From contig NC_079202.1 in NCBI RefSeq assembly GCF_026745355.1, positions 58,162,622-58,226,621 on the forward strand: a stretch of DNA of 64,000 nucleotides, read 5' to 3'. The notes beneath the pieces were generated by a model. That model had not been told where the DNA came from. It ran no database searches and saw only the letters and a program-made list of their open reading frames with translations. Position numbers and translations under genes: made by a program. This stretch comes from Beta vulgaris subsp. vulgaris. Taxonomy: Eukaryota > Streptophyta > Magnoliopsida > Caryophyllales > Amaranthaceae. Of this stretch, positions 35,690 through 45,424 are shown in pieces. The first letter of the stretch is position 1; every line of letters starts with the position of its first letter.

Positions 35690-36580
35690 GAAAACCGCTA
35701 CTCTGAGTAGCGATTTACCTGAGCAAAATATTGCAAGCACATATCAAACTCTGGAGTTGGGGATTTTTTTAGTAAACCACTACTTGATTAATGAACCGCT
35801 ACTTGAAGTAGCGGTTTACACAACACACAAAATAATTTTTTTTTTTTTTTTTTTGTAAACCGCTACTTTTTACTTATGTTGAAAAAAAAAATTCTCGCGT
35901 GCCTTCCTACGTGGACGGTACGTAGAGAATTTTTTTAGGCATATTTTGGGAATTAAAACCCACTTTTGCATTATTCAAGGAAAAAATTCAAAAAACTGAT
36001 GTTTAGTTTAAATATCTAACTTTTCCCGAATTTTTTCCTTGAATAATGCAAAAGTGGGTTTTAATTCCCAAAATATGCCAAAAAATAAAAAAATTCCCTG
36101 CGTACCGTCCACGTAGGACGGCACGCAAGAAACTAGTTTTTCTTTTGTTTTTGCCCAGGTAAACCGCTACTCAGAGTAGCGGTTTATATTTATAATAAAC
36201 CGCTACTCTAAGTAGCGGTTTATACACATAAACCGCTACTTAGAGTAGCGGTTTATATTTATAAACCGCTACTCTGAGTAGCGGTTTACCTGGGCAAAAT
36301 TCTGGAGTTGGGGATAATACTACAAGAAAATACGTATCAACGACGGCTAAAAGCCGTCGCTAATGACAAAAAACAGTTGCTGAAATCACCGACGGCTAAA
36401 AGCCGTCGCTGATGACAAAAAACAGTCGCTGAAATCACCGACGGCTTAAAGCCGTCGCTAATGACAAAAAACAGTCGTTGTTGTTGTAGGAGTAGCGTTT
36501 ATCATAATAAACCGCTACTTGAAGTAGCGGTTTATAAAAAAAAAATTCAGTAAACCGCTACTTCAAGTAGCGGTTTTGTT
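35690..36580. repeat. Array of eight palindromes based on aaccgctact/agtagcggtt
   Basis: Perfect or near-perfect 22-26 base palindromes occur at about 35692, 35794, 36166, 36195, 36228, 36262, 36509 and 36553. The arms are constant (aaccgctact and agtagcggtt) and the central 2-4 bases vary (ctgag, tgaag, cagag, taga). Each could form a cruciform or RNA hairpin. Spacing is irregular (26 to 370 bases), so this is not a simple tandem array. Confidence 0.8.
36323..36500. repeat. Three tandem units with cgacggct/agccgtcg hairpins
   Basis: A unit of about 60 bases containing cgacggctaaaagccgtcgc and tgacaaaaaacagtcgctga is repeated three times with few changes. The block is bounded by ctacaagaaaatacg and gttgttgttgtag, which look like CACTA-type ends. 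It may be a mini CACTA derivative inserted into the palindrome array. Each unit forms its own hairpin. Confidence 0.65.
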
Positions 36581-37070
36581 GGAAGTAGGAAAAAAAAAAA
36601 AATCTCGCGTGCCGTCCTACGTGGACGGTATGCAGGGAATTTTTTTATTTTTGGACATATTTTGAGAATTAAAACCCACTTTTGCATTATTTAAGGAAAA
36701 AATTCAACTTTTCCCCCTTTATTTTATTCAAGTGAAACAATTAGTTATCTCCTTTTTTTTTCTATTTTTTGGTGTCCCCCATGTGTTGTCTTATATAATA
36801 GAAGTACTCTATCTGTATTTATAATACATATATAATATAGTGATATATAAGTACTCCATCTGTATTTATATGTTAATCCTACTTTAACCGCGTGTGCTTG
36901 GCTGCTTGCTATTGAACTTTATTAACTTTAAATATCTTTCATTACATATTAGTACAAGGTATAACGATTGAACATTAATAAAGTAGTAGTTGAGACAAAT
37001 TAAATAAAATTCTCTTAATTATTATTTTTTCTTATATATTGAAAATAATTTAGAAAATTCTCTCTAACTA

Positions 37071-37297
37071 CTCCCTCCGTTTCAAAATATAAGGCACGAA
37101 CGATGTTCGAGTTCGAACTTTGACTGTTAATTACTCTCAATTTACGTGGATAAAAAATTTAAAAAATTAATGTTATCATGGTATTTTTCATGATGAATCC
37201 AACGGTATAATTTTTATATATCATATTAGGAGAGATATTTGTGGTCAAAATTAATTTTCATAAAGCATGAATGCTTTATATTTTGAAACCGAGGGAG
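37071..37297. mobile_element. Stowaway MITE
   Basis: The ends ctccctccgtttcaaaatat and atattttgaaaccgagggag are inverted repeats, flanked by TA at 37069-37070 and 37298-37299. It carries the aaggcacgaa and gaatgcttt pairing arms of this common plant family. Confidence 0.8.
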
Positions 37298-37349
37298 TAT
37301 AAATAATGTCAAGATTCTAAGTAGGAAAAAATACAATTAAAAGTCTATT

Positions 37350-37552
37350 AAGGGCCTGTTCTCTTCGGCAGAAAACAACTGGACTGCACTGAACTCAACT
37401 GAACTAATCTAAACTGAACTGAATTGAATTGAACTGAACTGAAATGAATAGTGATATGTGAGAGTAAAAGTATTGTCAAGAGCTGAACTGATCTGATCTA
37501 AACTGAATTGAACTGAACTGAAAATAAGCTGGGGAGAACAAGCCCTAAAGGA
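37350..37552. mobile_element. hAT-like MITE with ctgaactgaa microrepeat
   Basis: The left end gggcctgttctcttcggcag pairs with ctggggagaacaagcccta at the right end. The interior is almost entirely ctgaactgaa and aactgaattg-like units. A short 5-base similarity between flanks (attaa and taaag) is not a convincing target duplication. Confidence 0.6.
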
Positions 37553-37570
37553 CACCACCAATAAAACATT

Positions 37571-38077
37571 CTTCATCCGTTTCTTTTTAAATGCAACAAT
37601 TAGACTTTCACGCACAACAATACATTACTTTGACTATGTATATCTATAATTACATATAGTTAAAATTACTCCCTCCGTTCCATAACATAGTGCCTCATTC
37701 ATTCGTGGTGGGTCAAACTTTAAAATCTTTGATTGAATATTCTCATTTACATATATAAAAAAACATATTCATGTGGGATCTTCTTAGATTCGTCTCAATG
37801 TGTGTTTCATAATATCAACTTTTTATATTTTTTACTACTACAGAATTAAAGATATTAAAGGTCAAAGTTATATCTTGGAGACTGTCTAAAAAAGAAACAA
37901 GTACTATATGATGGGACGGGAGGAGTATAAAATTACATATTAATAAAAGTGGATCACGACTCACGAGCCAAATCTAATAAGATCCTGTACAAATTATAAA
38001 TCTGAGTCGAAGTTCTAATAAACCTGACAAGCTCGCGAAAAGGATAATTATTGCTTTTTAAAAAGAAACGGAGGAAG
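37571..38077. mobile_element. Stowaway-like MITE interrupted by another MITE
   Basis: The outer ends cttcatccgtttctttttaa and ttaaaaagaaacggaggaag are inverted repeats. The right side is followed by TA; the left side has no clear TA. A second Stowaway (37669-37925) is nested inside. Confidence 0.62.
37669..37925. mobile_element. Nested Stowaway MITE
   Basis: The ends ctccctccgttccataacat and tatatgatgggacgggagga are inverted matches with TA on both sides. Its interior (catattcatgtgggatctt, ttagattcgtctcaatgtgt) is closely related to the outer element at 34302-34816. Confidence 0.72.
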
Positions 38078-39200
38078 TAGCTAACAAAATTTCCACTTAT
38101 AGTCATCTAAATTCTCCAAAGATTTATAAATCAATCTCTCTAAATTCATTATTCTCAAACTTTATAATATATCCCTAAAAGGTTAAAAACCTCTATTACT
38201 CCGTTTCTCTCTCCTAACGTTTTTGAGCAGAGAAGACTCCATACTCATACTATAGTTGAGAACTTCAGCTCCATTCTTTTTACGAGAAATCCAGGTATAA
38301 TACTTTCTTCCATTACTTCTATTCTGCATATATTCCTACTTTCTTTCATATGTTTCAAAACTTTTAAATTATACTGATTTATTTATTTTCATAATCACAT
38401 AATTGTAGGAATCAAATAAAAATCTGTGATAATCAATGTCGTATTAATTTATATTAACTGTTTATATGTGGGTTAATATTATATAACAAAAGTTTTGAGT
38501 CCATAATTTTATCTTTATCTCTCTTAAAATATTCACTCTATCTTTCTCTGTTTCCAGCAAATAAAAAAAAAATTTAGGTATGATATTAATGGCGTTTTGA
38601 GTTTTTCTTTTCCGTATTTCCGTACAAATTTAAACCCTTGTGATTTTTTAACCGATTTTTTTTTATTCTGGTTAAATTATGGGTTTTCGTGTTTTACAGT
38701 TTTCTGGGTTTAAGTAATTTTCCCCTGTTTTTGCGTTTTTTTTTTCAGTTTATGGGTGTTTTTTTTCTATCTTTTATTGTTGTTTAAACACAATTTCTGT
38801 ATTTTATTTGTATATTAATTTGTTGTTGTGAGTATGTGCTCATCATCATCTTGGATTTTTATGTTTTTATTTTTTATTTTTTAATATGGGAAAAAGATCT
38901 TGTTGATTTTGAATTGTGGAAAATCCATCAGATTTTGTTTTTATATTTATATCTATGTGGGTTTTTTTCTTTACTGCTTTTTCTTGTTAATCTCCGTATA
39001 ATTCGGCAAAAATCTATGGTTATCGACTTAATTGTACTTGGCTTGATTGTCTTGCCTTATTAATCTGGAAAAAAAGGGGAATAATTTTGTTACATTGCAA
39101 ATTTTTGGTAGTTTTTCACTTAATTTATAAACAAATTTTTCTTTGTGGGTTTAAAAATTTGGGTTTTTGGTGCAGGTGGGAAGACTGAAGAATTAGAAGG

Positions 39201-42087
39201 ATGTACCCAAGAAGGCAGAGTATTCTGGGAGCAGTTGGTGATGCTGCACTCAGAAGTCCCCTACCCAACCATGTCCTAATTAACCCTAAAGGTATGCACT
39301 AATGTGTGTGTGTGCGCGCGTACGCGCGCTTTTCATCTATATCATTGATGCTGAGTTTATTTTGATTCTTTCTAGAACTGTTTTTATGTGTATTAATTCT
39401 TGTATAAACTCAAAATATTCATTGTAACTAATTATGATAACATATTCATAGTGGAAGTAACTGAGTCTATATTGGAGGGTTCATTCTATGAGATTGATCA
39501 CTCAAAGCTACTTCCTGGAACACCTGCTACACTTCGTTCTGTTCGAGCAGTTATGGTATTGAAACTTCATCCTGATCTACAGTTTTTGTTTTTCTGTACT
39601 GTGTTTAGTTATGGTTTTCTCAGGTGGAAAAACATCGGAATTTGATATATGGTTGTTTTTCGGCTTTTGTTGGATGGCGACTAGTTTATGATTTCTTGCA
39701 CAGAATTTTATAACTAGTGGCAAAGTTGCATCATCATATGAACCAATTGTTACTGTTTTAATTATCTTTGGTTTTTCTGTTTATATAATTAACAGAAGTT
39801 TAGCTGCTGTGTTTATTTTCTTTTTGATGATCGTTGTTTATGTGTTTGCTCATCAATCTTTGAGGTAACTGCAAAATCTGAGCTGAATGTGACTGTAAGA
39901 TATCCTAGCACTCGTTCTCTAGCAGCATACTTTGGCAATTCAGACCATATAGCTCTTAGATCAGAACTTTACCCTGCATTGGATGAAAAGTTCATGATGA
40001 TGCCAAAGCTTGCCGTTGAAGTTCTAAAGCGCGAAATCCCATCTCGTCAATTTGAGGAGTTTAGGAACTCCATGTCCTTCTGGTTAATCAAGTCTTCAAG
40101 GACAGAACAGCAGTTTCCCTTGCCAGTAACACAACGTGATTCTGGGGCTAAGCATGGGCCATGCTTTTCCAAGCTCCTTGGTAGCGAACTCAAAGGATGG
40201 GGTCTCAAGAAGGTTGTTGCCTACGTTCCCAATACTGAAGAGTCCGATGACCCTGGGAAGCAAATGAATATCACTTCTGCAGAGGGTAAAGAAAGTGTGA
40301 AAGAAGAGGTTTGCTGTGAAACTAAAGTCCAAGAAACCATTCAATATAGCAGGAAAAGGAAGCGTGGTAGACCTCCACATTCTCAAAGCAAGAAGAGAAA
40401 ACAAATTATTAAGCAAGAAGGTATTGAATTTAAAGCTAAAATCAAGGGGAACATTGATAAGCAGTATGTTGACAGATGGCCTTCAAAAAGGTATATTTTC
40501 AAGCACTGTAATTTAAGCCTGAAATTGTGTATTTATTTTACTGATTTGATGGTAAATATGCAGGTATGAAGCAGCTGCAGCTGAATTGGTAGAGGTTTTG
40601 AAGAATAATGGAGCAGATAATAGCAACCCAATTTCCCGTTTCCAGCTAAGGAGAGAAGCAAGGAAAAGAATTGGTGACACAGGTCTTTTAGACCATCTGC
40701 TTAAGCACCTTGCAGGCAAAGTGGTGCCACGTGATGGGATTGATCGCCTTCGTAGGAGGTGTGATACTGAAGGTAAGATGGAGTATTGGATCGAGAGTGC
40801 TGATCTGGTTAACATCAGGAAGGAAGCTGGAGTTGCAGATCCTTACTGGGTTCCACCTCCTGGATGGAAGCTTGGAGATAGCATCAGGATTCCCAATTGT
40901 ATGTGTCGTCAAGAATTAAAGAAGCTGAAGGAACAGCTTAGCATCATGAGAAGGTAACTAATAACACGAGTTTCTAAATCCTCTTTTCTAGAATTTTATA
41001 CTCCGAGAAAATTTGTGCTATTTTCTTTTTCTATAATCATAATCAAAGAATTCTTTTGTTGGGTTAGCAGACAAATGTCAGAGCTGAAAACAAAGGATGA
41101 AATTGAACAGCCAGTCACTTTAGTGATGCCAGATAGTGCAGTGTCTTCTTGGAAACGAGGGGATAGTAATCTGAACGCAAAGGTCAGTATTGACTGCCTA
41201 GACAGTGATCCAATCCGCACAATGATTCAATTTCTTTATTTTCTTTTAGTTTTGAAGAGCTAAACAAACATGTCTTTGCTGAAAGGAAACCTATGAGGTT
41301 CTGATGAAGAAGAAATTTCTTATGGAGACGCAACTACTTCAGCTTTCAAAAGCTTTGGTGGAATTGGAGGTATGTGATGCTTGCATGGTTTCCTTCTCTA
41401 TTAAATGACTTGAATCAAGTGAGATAAACATAGATAATACATAAAATGGGCCTTTTCTCTTATATATACACGATTATATCGAATTAGATATGAAATTATG
41501 GATGTTGAAGCTTAAATGAAAGCTAACTGATATTTCCATACCATATTGTATTCTAATAGCTTAACATTAATGATTCATGTAAAGCATTTAACAGTTATTC
41601 CTGTGCTTTTGTGCCTTGAAAAGTTGCTTGATTATCACTGCATATATACGCAAATCCATCATATCCAATGATATTATGATGCACTATGTTATGATCATTA
41701 TATAAGACTAGAAATTGTCTATATCTATTTGTTCCATGGCATGGATTTATGCCTTAGTAGTATTGCATGCAGGAAGACATGAAATCGCAATCTGAGAAAG
41801 CTGAAGCAGCAGAGAATGAGCAACTGATGCCATCTGTCTCCAAGAGCTTACCAATAGCAGAGATGACTGAAGACTTAGCAGAACCAGCAGCAGAAGAGGT
41901 AAATGAAAGTCGGGATGTAGAAGAGGAGAAAGAAAGCCGATCCAAGAGATTGATAGTCAAACTCAAACCGTGCAGGCGCCTAGATAACAACGACACATCA
42001 ATGTCTCAAAACGTTGAGTATGTGGTGCAGGATAACGTCGCTCTGGCATCTGCTTCAGGCTCCCCTCTCTCTACTACCACTTCATAA
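39201..42087 (+). CDS. DYAD-like protein, paralogue of the SWI1/DYAD gene
   Basis: Seven coding exons: 39201-39291, 39452-39555, 39865-40490, 40564-40953, 41071-41182, 41286-41369 and 41773-42087; 573 residues. It shares the N-terminal signature SFYEIDHSKL with the gene at 27975. It also shares VTVRYPSTRSL, a DEKF block, and a DYAD domain at residues 274-404 (IGDTGLLDHLLKH, GKMEYWIESADL, DPYWVPPPGW). A basic segment KRKRGRPP near 230 resembles an AT-hook plus nuclear localisation signal. Intron phases from exon 2 on equal those of the neighbour, proving common descent. It has an additional first coding exon, lacks the C-terminal GFRIC...FLWP block and ends in an acidic, Ser-rich tail. A meiotic or chromatin role is inferred from family. 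It may be a divergent paralogue with another expression domain. Confidence 0.9.
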
Positions 42088-42643
42088 ACTGATATCTGAC
42101 AACTTAGCGGACTCTTGTATAGAATGTGAAGAAGGGGCAATCCTTCAAAATTTTGACATCTTAGTTAGAACTGTTAATGTCCTTTACAAGCTTATGCTTG
42201 ATACTTGATAGTAAAGTAATAGGTTAGTGAGATAGATTAAGGAAATACTGTGGTCTGTGGGGCATGCATGACCTGCACATGTATTGTATACACTTCAATG
42301 TATGTCGTTTAGTAACAGCTATCTCTGCTGAAATGACCTGCTTATCCAGTTATCCTAGTAACTATTTGTGGTTTCTGACTTTAATTTCATATTACAATGT
42401 TGATTTGCTTTGTTTAGTGAGATTCACAACGTTGTTATATGCTTGCAAGTTGCAAAGTGCAAGCATATATCTCATTCTCTTGTTTACAAAAGTACTTTAG
42501 TATAATGCTGGTGGCAATAGGATTTCTTCAAACTAAAATCTCACTCTCTTAAAGAGTGGAGTTGTCACAACTCACATGCAAGTCGAAAACAGTTTTATCC
42601 TAAAATCAACCGATATTGGTGGAGAAGCTTATTCGTTTATACG

Positions 42644-42999
42644 AAAAATTGTTTTAAATAAGTCAATTTTTACACGATCTTTTCATTTTAAGTCTATCTT
42701 TTGATTATTCTTGATTGAGTTAGACTTGTATATCTGTTATCTTCTATTGATTTTTAACCTGTTTGTGACTTATTTAGTAGGTTACTTATGACATGTGTTA
42801 TAATGTCCCTTTTTCTAAAACAAGCGAGGGTGAGACATTGTAACACGTGTCATAAGTAACCTACTAAACAAGTCACTAACAGGTTAAAACTTAATAGAAG
42901 AAAACAGGCATACAAACCTAACTCAACCAGAGATAATCAAAAGGTAGACTTAAAATGGGTAGACCACGCAAAAGTTGATTTATTTAAAACACTTTTTCC
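42644..42999. mobile_element. Palindromic MITE with arms of about 165 bases
   Basis: The two halves form one long imperfect hairpin. Matching segments are gttttaaataagtcaa with ttgatttatttaaaac, cattttaagtctatcttttg with caaaaggtagacttaaaatg, and ttagtaggttacttatgaca with tgtcataagtaacctactaa. Only about 30 bases separate the arms. There is no coding content. Transcription across it would give a fold-back RNA suitable for small-RNA production. Confidence 0.75.
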
Positions 43000-43009
43000 T
43001 AGTTTATAT

Positions 43010-43653
43010 TAGGGTTGACAATCAGGTCGGACCGGGTCAAATTCAAGTCAACCTGTTTATATAAACGGGTCAGCACCATCAAACCTAAATTCGAACCGTT
43101 TACTTAAACAAGTCAAAAGATCCAACTCGAACCCGACCTGTTTATAAACGGGTTGACCTGAATCCGATTCGTTTTGACCTAATTTTAAAATTTTCTTTTG
43201 AGGTTCAAGAATAGGTGGGCAAATTTTATATGGTAAGAATTATGTAAGAAAAAATATAAGTATAATTAAGTGGGGGTATTTAGCTCCAATAACTTTTATC
43301 AATAATTTATTGAGTCATTTTGTATAATTTTCATGTCTTTTCTTCTATTTCTTTAATATTCGAAGCTGCAACAATGACTTCCATTTTCAATTATATGAAT
43401 TAGGCTAATTTATGAGTTTCTTCTTCCCACTTTTTCTTTCTCACACTCTCCCTCTTCGTAAATCTGGCTTTACAATTAATTTAAATTGATTTGATAGGTT
43501 ATTTTCGGGATGAAATTTTCAACCCGAACCTAATCCATTTAGTTTTCAGGTTGGGTTTAGGTCGGCCCATCTAGTTAAACAAGTCGAAAACTTTAACTCA
43601 AACCTGCTTATTTCAGATTAGGTTCGAGTCGGATTCTCAGATTGCCAGCCCTA
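43010..43653. mobile_element. hAT-type MITE with gggtc-rich interior
   Basis: It starts TAGGGTTGACAATCAGGTCG and ends with the inverted match GATTGCCAGCCCTA. The flanks gtttatat (43002-43009) and atttatat (43654-43661) match at 7 of 8 bases. The subterminal parts are rich in acgggtc, cgacctg and cgggttgacc units like the element at 24016. The centre is ordinary AT-rich DNA. Confidence 0.72.
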
Positions 43654-44164
43654 ATTTATATGCTAGTCAAGTAGTTAGTTCTCTCTCCTTTCATGTGAGC
43701 CAACTCACGTATATATTTCTCTTAATAATTTATGATCGACCATACTTTTCTTGGAAGCTCCTATTTACACAATTTGTGTATGTTTAGTTTTTACACACTT
43801 AAACGAAAGATTGAGAACTTGTTGGTCTCAAACACTAGTGCTAAACTTTTCTTGGAACATATGGCTGTTATTCCCATTTCCTGTTACATAATATTAAAAA
43901 ATAATAAGTTATGTTTATGTAACAATACGAGAATCAAACATGAGATTATTAGTAAAAATTAATTAAATTTGGAATCAATATGGTGGCAAATTTATTTCCA
44001 TCTAAGAAATGACTACTTATATGTTGATATATCAAGGGAAATTTTCCCTTGTAAAGTTTACCACATTAAAAGGGAGAAAGTAAATAAATCATTCTAGAAG
44101 GTTGACAATTCACTATTGCTAAATTGCTAATTTGCTAATTGGTGGGGATAAGTGGCTAACAATA

Positions 44165-44333
44165 AGACTGTGTTCTCTTTATCTTAAAAAATAAGTTTTA
44201 GGTCTGATAGATTGAGATTAGGTTTGATTAAGTCTAAGACAATTATACAATACTTAAAAATGAGTTACAGTAAAGTTCAATCATGTCTAATAAGTTCAGT
44301 TTAGGTTTTTTCAGATTAAGAGAACACACCCTA
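44165..44333. mobile_element. Small TIR element with gtgttctctt ends
   Basis: The left end gactgtgttctctttatctt pairs with agattaagagaacacaccct at the right end. Flanks taagact and taagtct are similar but overlap the repeat edges. The length is about 170 bases without coding. Confidence 0.55.
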
Positions 44334-44476
44334 AGTCTATTACTTATTTGGATGATCTTACCCCTCAATATTAACTCGATCAAAATTAACTCGATCTTAC
44401 TGGGAAACCAACTAAATTTAAGTTTGTAATTCCATGAAAACCTAATTTCTAAAAGGTATTCCTAGCCCATGTATTA

Positions 44477-44995
44477 TAGCCTTCATATGCACGCGATGCG
44501 TGCGTTAATTTTAAAATTTGTTATTCTATTAGAAACTCCATTCGTACTTTATTTATGATTAAACTTAAATGTGAAAAATTCAACAGTTAGATGAATTTAG
44601 ATATATTAATTCGTTAATGTAAAAAAATAAAAAGGTTGTGAGTGATTGTTAACATTAATTTTTTGTGAATGAATATTGAACGGAAAGAATAAAATGATGA
44701 GTTGGTTTAACTGAATTAAAGAGTATCAAAAGTAGTGAATGTTCAAACTTTTCATGTGCACGTTATGTATGCCATCTTTTTTTATAAGGTATAAATATTT
44801 TGTCCATTTTCAATTTGATTGAAGTATTTGATTCATATACCATTTTAAACTTGTTTTAAATGGCAAGTTGGAATGAGAATTTTTAAATGATTTGCTTTTG
44901 TAATTTGTTTCATTCCATTAATTAGATCATTAAGGGTATTTTAGGCACTTCAAAAGAGGACACCACACCTCCTCCCTTGACTTATATAATAGAGA
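44477..44995 (-). mobile_element. Non-autonomous Helitron-like element
   Basis: On the minus strand it begins TCTCTATTATATAAGTCAAG at 44995 and ends after the hairpin GCACGCATCGCGTGC near 44480. The 5' start and 3' hairpin match the family of the hairpin-rich segment at 35450-36802. The final bases read gcta instead of ctag, so the 3' boundary is approximate. It is about 0.5 kb without coding. Confidence 0.55.
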
Positions 44996-45424
44996 TAATT
45001 TACCAGCAAAACCACATTGTTGTTATAGAAGATAAAACTAACAAAATTTTATATAACGATCTTTTAATTACATTATTTTTTTGATCACAAAAGCAAAATC
45101 ACAAATTGCAGATTTCAATTTCCTATCACTGAACCAAGTAATATTAGTCAATACTAATATCTCTTGATCAACTTACATATTTCTACACCCAAAAAAAAAA
45201 CTTCAACCAATTTTTTTTTTTCTTTCAACCTTCCCTCACTAGTCACTACCATAGTAACATTCCTCCAATTCCATGAGAGAAATTTAGTTACTACAGTAAA
45301 AACTCAAATCAAACCCCAACTTTTTCACCTTAGGGTTTCCTTAAAAAAAAAAAAACAGTAAAACCCCTCTTCCTCGGTTCTTCCACACTCCCCTCTGAAC
45401 CTCCATTACAATCAGTCAATCACC

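Larger units (their letters stand above)
35450..36802 (-). mobile_element. Helitron-like segment packed with foldback hairpins
   Basis: Read on the minus strand, the right edge resembles a Helitron 5' end (TCTATTATATAAG near 36802). The left edge is a canonical 3' end: hairpin GCACGCATTGCGTGC, eight bases, then CTAG with T following (35450). Inside are two head-to-tail foldback units whose arms (gaataatgcaaaagtgg to gtacgtaggacg and the reverse) lie at about 35570-35665/35893-35990 and 36040-36135/36605-36710. At least eight short palindromes of the form aaccgctact-NN-agtagcggtt lie between the arms. No coding sequence is present. Confidence 0.6.
31110..39200. other. Eight-kilobase intergenic region between the two DYAD genes
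   Basis: No gene is seen. The stretch is a mosaic of MITEs and a Helitron-like hairpin block, each listed separately. The first 200 bases are DYAD 3' UTR. 34000-34300 is unclassified; a 69-codon frame there shows no family motif. From about 38200 the leader of the DYAD-like gene begins: an untranslated exon probably ends at gaaatccag/gtataa (about 38294) and joins at ggtgcag/gtggga (about 39177). Confidence 0.55.
42088..45424. other. Intergenic region between DYAD-like gene and PUS1 gene
   Basis: No gene is seen. The DYAD-like 3' UTR occupies the first 200 bases or so. Listed elements are a palindromic MITE (42644-42999), a hAT MITE (43010-43653), a small TIR element (44165-44333) and a Helitron-like segment (44477-44995). 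The rest is AT-rich and featureless. The last 300 bases, with poly-pyrimidine runs, should be the PUS1 promoter and leader. Confidence 0.55.

Noticed and set aside
35690..36580. CRISPR-like array of palindromic repeats
   Set aside because: Plant nuclear context, irregular spacing, no unique spacers of constant length and no cas genes; a transposon hairpin array explains it.
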